A DNA stretch of 64,000 nt from Gnetum montanum (Eukaryota; Streptophyta; Gnetopsida; Gnetales; Gnetaceae). The stretch is taken from assembly GCA_015680685.1 (NCBI GenBank), contig MNCI01023453.1:295304-359303 (forward strand). Reading direction: 5' to 3'. The notes beneath the pieces were generated by a model, which saw nothing but the letters and a program-made list of their open reading frames with translations, did not search any database and was not told where the DNA came from. Numbering within the stretch: the first letter of the stretch is position 1; each line of letters begins with the position of its first letter. The translations under genes were made by a program, and so were the position numbers. Of the stretch, positions 59,666 through 64,000 are shown piece after piece.

Positions 59666-60902
59666 ACACTCCCTTTTGGATACAAGTACATCTTAATTAA
59701 TCTATAGGTTACAGAGTTGACTCATGATAATTGTTTTCCTTCTTTTTCCATCTTATATGTTGATGTGAGTAATTATTCACAACATATTTTAGTCTATGGC
59801 TCTAGTACTTCATGTGCAATTTGTAAGTTAAATTCATGACTACTTTTTGTTGCAGATTTTATTCTTAACTACTTTTCCATGGCTTTACGTTAATTGATTT
59901 TATTCATAACTACTTTTGCATGGCTTTGTTTATCAATTATGGTTACATCCTTTAATGCTTGTCATTCGATCTTCACATGTTTCATATGACAATCATATAA
60001 ACATAGTTTCCATGGATATATCCTTTACATATGTTTTTTTCTCATGTAAACCATTGTTGAGTCTTTGTTAACCAATAATGTACATCATATTTCATATGAC
60101 AACAATATTTCATGGATATTTCTTTAATAAATGCTTTTGTATAAACTAAACCTTCGTTGAGTCTTTGTAAACCAATAATGTATATCATATTTAATGCTCT
60201 CTTCTTGTTCTTATAGGTGTTCTACTTCACCTTGTTTTTCATAAGTTGTATTCTTCGTAAACCATAGTGACTTTTATGTTCATTACTTATCACAAATTTC
60301 ATTGTTTAAATTTATTACCACTAATTCGTTAACTTGTTACAAGAGTCTAATGATTATAGATCTTTTCCGTAAGTAAACTCTAACAGCACCATAACATTAT
60401 TTCAAATAATCCCTACTTATCCATTTTTGCTTAAAATAGATCAAAACCTACTAATTTTCTCTACTTCTCCACAAACCTATGCCCCAAGAAACAACAAAAA
60501 TGATAATCAATTCATGATGCCTCCACTTAATTGGAAAACTTAAAAGCCTCACTCATCATTCTCACATGTTCACAGGAATCATTACCCCCTAATACAAAAA
60601 CTAATTATTGTTTGCCAAACCACCATGCATTATACTTGGGGATCTAAATTAACATTAAAAAATGTTTAAAAACAACACACAACCGTCGTTGGAACTTTTT
60701 TAAGCAAGACAATACAATACAATATAATATTAGGGCCTATTCATTGAAAGCATTTAAGGACCTTGTCGTGGAAGCTTCTGAGCGGGCCCACCCATGGCCC
60801 TAAAACCTTCGTTGCTCCTCATACAGTGGACGCATGAAATTACACATCAGTAGGGCCCACCGTCACTGACCCAATTCACACACACCATACGAGTGTCTCG
60901 GC
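59666..60902. other. AT-rich non-coding DNA with two short tandem repeats
   Basis: No gene seen. 59845-59945 is a two-unit repeat of about 50 bp (TTATTCATAACTACTTTTGC). 59985-60200 is a two-unit repeat of about 110 bp (GTTGAGTCTTTGTAAACCAA). The remainder, including 60720-60902, looks unique. Confidence 0.7.
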
Positions 60903-63347
60903 TGTTTCTCAATTATCATGTTACCTTGGCCTGCATACATTCTTGCTGCACATGTTTTTTGTAATTGGAAGATTCCTCGGCACCCATTTTGGGATTAAAA
61001 TTTGAAAGTTTAAAGCGGCCAGTCAAACTCCTGTCAGGCTTTTTCTTTTAAAAATCATTTTGTGTTCTTTAATGGTGCCATAAAGCAGAGCTCTAAAGTT
61101 CTTGAGGTGAATCCATTTCCTATTCATCTGGTCATGTTTGCATGAATGAATCAGGCTTCTATTGAACAAGTCATGGATGAACAAAATCCCATGAGGTGAA
61201 TGCACTTTCTATTCGACTAGTCATGCTTGCATGCATGTGTAAAAATATAATTTAAGGAATTTATATGTGAAGGGATTTAAAAAGTACGTGAGTGAATGTT
61301 TCTGTGTGTTGGTCAAGTGAATCCCTGATATATAATTGGATGCACCTATGCATGTATGGGCATGTTGTTCGCGATACGGCCAAAGACTAGATTTAGGATT
61401 TAGGATTATGTTGTCAGGAGCCCAGATAAAGCATTTTTCAAAGCTAGAGAGACGGAAATTTGAAGAAATAGCTAATCACACTGAGCACCGCCTAACATGA
61501 CTAGTTCAACAGAAGCTCTGGTATTAAAGAATTTCATTTGCACATGATTAGTTCAACAGAAACCTGATTCATGAAAGCATGACCAGTCAAATGGAGAGTG
61601 CATTCACCTCATGGAATTTTGTTCACCCATGACTTGTTCAACAGAAGCCTGATTCATGCAAACATTACCATAGGAAATGGATTCACCTCAAGAACTTTAG
61701 AGCTCTGCTCTAAGGCACCATTAAAAAACCCAAAATGATTTTTAAAAGAAAAAGCCTGGCAGGAGTTTGACCGCTTTCAACTTTTAAATTTTTATCCCAA
61801 AATGGGTGCCCAGGAATATTCCCATTACAAAAAACAGGTGAAGCAAGAATGTGTGCAGGACAAGGTAACATGATAATTGAGAAACAACAGTAATTGTCAT
61901 CATTAATGATTGTAACCATCATCATTAAGAGGGTTGCATAATCCACAAATCGTAGTAATCTTACTCGAGGTAGTAGTGCAGCTGCGTAAGATGCGTCCGT
62001 TTATTTATACATACATGGAGTTGGTGCGGTTTTCGTCACTTTCATGATTGACGTTGCGCTTGCTGCTGCAGCAGAAGACTGGTCATGGCGCATGGGCGGG
62101 AAACTGCTCTGTAACTTGGGTTGTTCCTTTTGCATGACTGTTTCTGTGTGTTGGTCAAGTGAATCCCTGATATATAATTGGATGCACCTGTGCATGTATG
62201 GGCATGTTGTTCAGGATACGGCCAAAAAAACTAGATTTAGGATTTAGGATTATGTTGTCAGGAGCCCAGAAAAAACTTTTTTCAAAGCTCGAGAGACGAA
62301 AATTTGAAGAAACAGCTGATCACAGTGAGCACCGCCTACCATTATTGGTGAATGTGGAAAAATGAAATCAAATGCTCAGAACAAGGGACAGGCGGACAGT
62401 GACCACGTGAGCAATCAGCAAATGGTATTATTTGGGCTTGTATAATTGCATGGTGTACATATTTTTCTTTCTGAATGCAGGAGAGCAGCAGACGAGGATT
62501 GCTTGGATCATTGGATCTTCTCGTTTTTAGATTTGTTTCTGTGAAACTCACGATCTTGTGAACTTGTGACGTTAGAATTCCGATGTATTTGTACAACTCA
62601 CGATTTATGTAACTTCCCATTTTAGAATTCCAATCTTTGAAGCTCTGGTATTAAAGAATTTCGTTTGCACATGACTAGTTCAACAGAAACCTGATTCAGG
62701 CAAGCATGACCAGTCGAATGGAAAGTGCATTCACCTCATGGAATTTGGTTCACCCATGACTTGTTCAACAGTCTGATTTATGCAAACATGATCAGATGAA
62801 TAGAAAATGGATTCACCTCAAGAACTTCAGAGCTCTACTTTATGGCACCATTAAAAAACCAAAAATGATTTTTAAAAGAAAAAGCCTGACATGAGTTTGA
62901 CTGGCTGCTTTAAACTTTCAAATTTTAATCCCAAAATGGATGCCTAGGAATCTTTCCATTACAAAAACATGTGCAACAAGAATGTGTGAAGGACAAGGTA
63001 ACATGATAATTGAGAAACAGCAAAGACCGTAATTGTCATCATTAATGATTGTAACCTTCATCATTATAACCGCTGCGTAATCCACAAATCGTAGTACTTG
63101 TACTGGCGGTAGTAGTGCGGCTGTGTAAGAGGCGTTCATTTATTTATACATGGAGTTGGTGCGGTTTTGGTCACTTTCATTATTGACGCTGCGCCTGCTG
63201 CTGCAGCAGCAGAAGACTGGTCATGGCGCATCAGCAGGAAAATGCTTGTAACTTGGGTGGTTCCTTCTGCATGCGAAAAAAGGTGGTAAAAATATAATTT
63301 AAGGAATTTATCCATGAAGGGATTTAGAAAGTAGGTGAGTGTCAGCT
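60903..63347. repeat. Modular direct and inverted duplications
   Basis: Module Z is present three times: reverse at 60903-61237, forward at 61495-62130 and forward at 62636-63284. Module Y occurs at 61293-61490 and 62133-62340. Module X (AAAATATAATTTAAGGAATT) occurs at 61240-61295 and 63288-63345. The order is Z(reverse)-X-Y-Z-Y-unique(62341-62635)-Z-X. Reverse and forward Z arms of over 300 bp could form a long hairpin with a loop of about 350 bases. No coding sequence is supported. Confidence 0.85.
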
Positions 63348-64000
63348 CTAGTCATGATAAAAGGGAAAGTAAAAACAGAGCACCATGAGCTCACACATGG
63401 CCATTGGCCATGTGCTGGTGGGCTTTGTTGGCTGATAAAAAATAGATTTTAGAAGAAGTTGAACAATCGTCCATCCATCATCATGTTCATGACTCATGAC
63501 CCATGAGGATGACCTTGTTTTCTTTTTTCTTTTTTCAGCATAGTGATGAGAAAAAACCCATGAGGATGACCCTGTTTTGTTTTTCCTTACCTTTGAGGCT
63601 CCCAAAGGCCAATAAATGCAAATGCAATGTTTCTTGGCACGCCTTGTCCCAAACTTGATTTCTGTATGACCAAACTTGGCCCTACCTTTGGTTACCACTG
63701 TAGCCCTTTCATGATTTCCATGTGTTTGTTTATTCATTCGTACTCTCTTGTTTTTTGTGGTCTGTGTCATGCCTATGCCATGAATCTTGATTGCTTGCTA
63801 GCCACTTATCAATGAAATGAAGTATTTGTTAAGATTCAGTGCAAGAGAAGATAGGTAATATTTTTAATGCACAATGCAGATATTGAGAAAAAGGCAAGAA
63901 TAATACAAGGCAAGGCATACAGATTGAGATAATATTTCATTGTAAATTATGAAATATATACCCATTGCGAATTTAGTGTGCTTTTAAGTCCTATTAATTC
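63348..64000. other. Non-coding right edge
   Basis: Contains a short duplication at about 63497-63590 (CCCATGAGGATGACCTTGTT twice). Otherwise nothing recognisable; short open frames on both strands lack family resemblance. Confidence 0.6.

Noticed and set aside
60720-60902. Possible MITE end (AGGGCCTATTCATTGAAAGC)
   Set aside because: No matching inverted end or target duplication found.
63348-63770. 140-residue minus-strand frame at the right edge
   Set aside because: Contains a local duplication and low-complexity text, no domain resemblance, no start or promoter context.

Overview
The window is plant nuclear DNA made almost entirely of old, nested LTR retrotransposons. I see no intact host gene, rRNA, tRNA or CRISPR array. 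The evidence is the domain content (Tat-lineage and Athila-like Ty3/gypsy elements), AT-rich spacers, and decay dominated by C-to-T changes in reading frames that otherwise stay open. A seed plant with a large, repeat-rich genome fits; the species cannot be named from this sequence.

Layout. 1-2813: Athila-like pol remnant (+), ending near a (GA)n tract and an N. 2824-18970: element 1, a Tat-lineage element (+) of about 16 kb with a truncated 5' LTR and a 1.4-kb 3' LTR. 18975-20437: broken ORF resembling the 'putative plant transposon protein' group (-). 21110-46545: element 3, an Athila-like gag-protease element (-) with a perfect GGGTA target duplication. It is split by element 2 (25039-43440), a second Tat-lineage element (-) with 1.6-kb LTRs. 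46551-56585: two more gag-only relatives of element 3 (-), giving an LTR-gag-LTR-gag-LTR-gag-LTR row. 56760-59665: an opposite-strand 3' end of the same group, a second plant-transposon-protein-like pseudogene (+) and LTR-like blocks. 59666-64000: non-coding DNA with modular direct and inverted duplications.

Main observation. Elements 1 and 2 share a layout: leader, gag-protease, a stretch of about 5-6 kb, RT/RNase H/second RNase H/integrase, a 30-bp tandem-repeat block, PPT, LTR. In element 1 the long stretch is bounded by a consensus donor (7287) and acceptor (12448) that join gag-pro to pol in phase 0. In both elements this stretch holds a complete eight-exon gene on the opposite strand (12056-7859 minus in element 1; 32331-36695 plus in element 2). 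Exon order, splice sites, phases and protein similarity match between two elements that are otherwise very diverged. I recognise no known function for it. The fold pattern of its exon 4 loosely recalls the plant-transposon-protein-like ORFs elsewhere in the window.

All coding regions here are decayed. Where they can be compared, stops lie mostly at positions explained by C-to-T change in Gln or Arg codons, as expected after long cytosine methylation. Two N characters mark assembly joins; the one at 8754 has a 51-bp duplicated overlap that artificially breaks the antisense gene.
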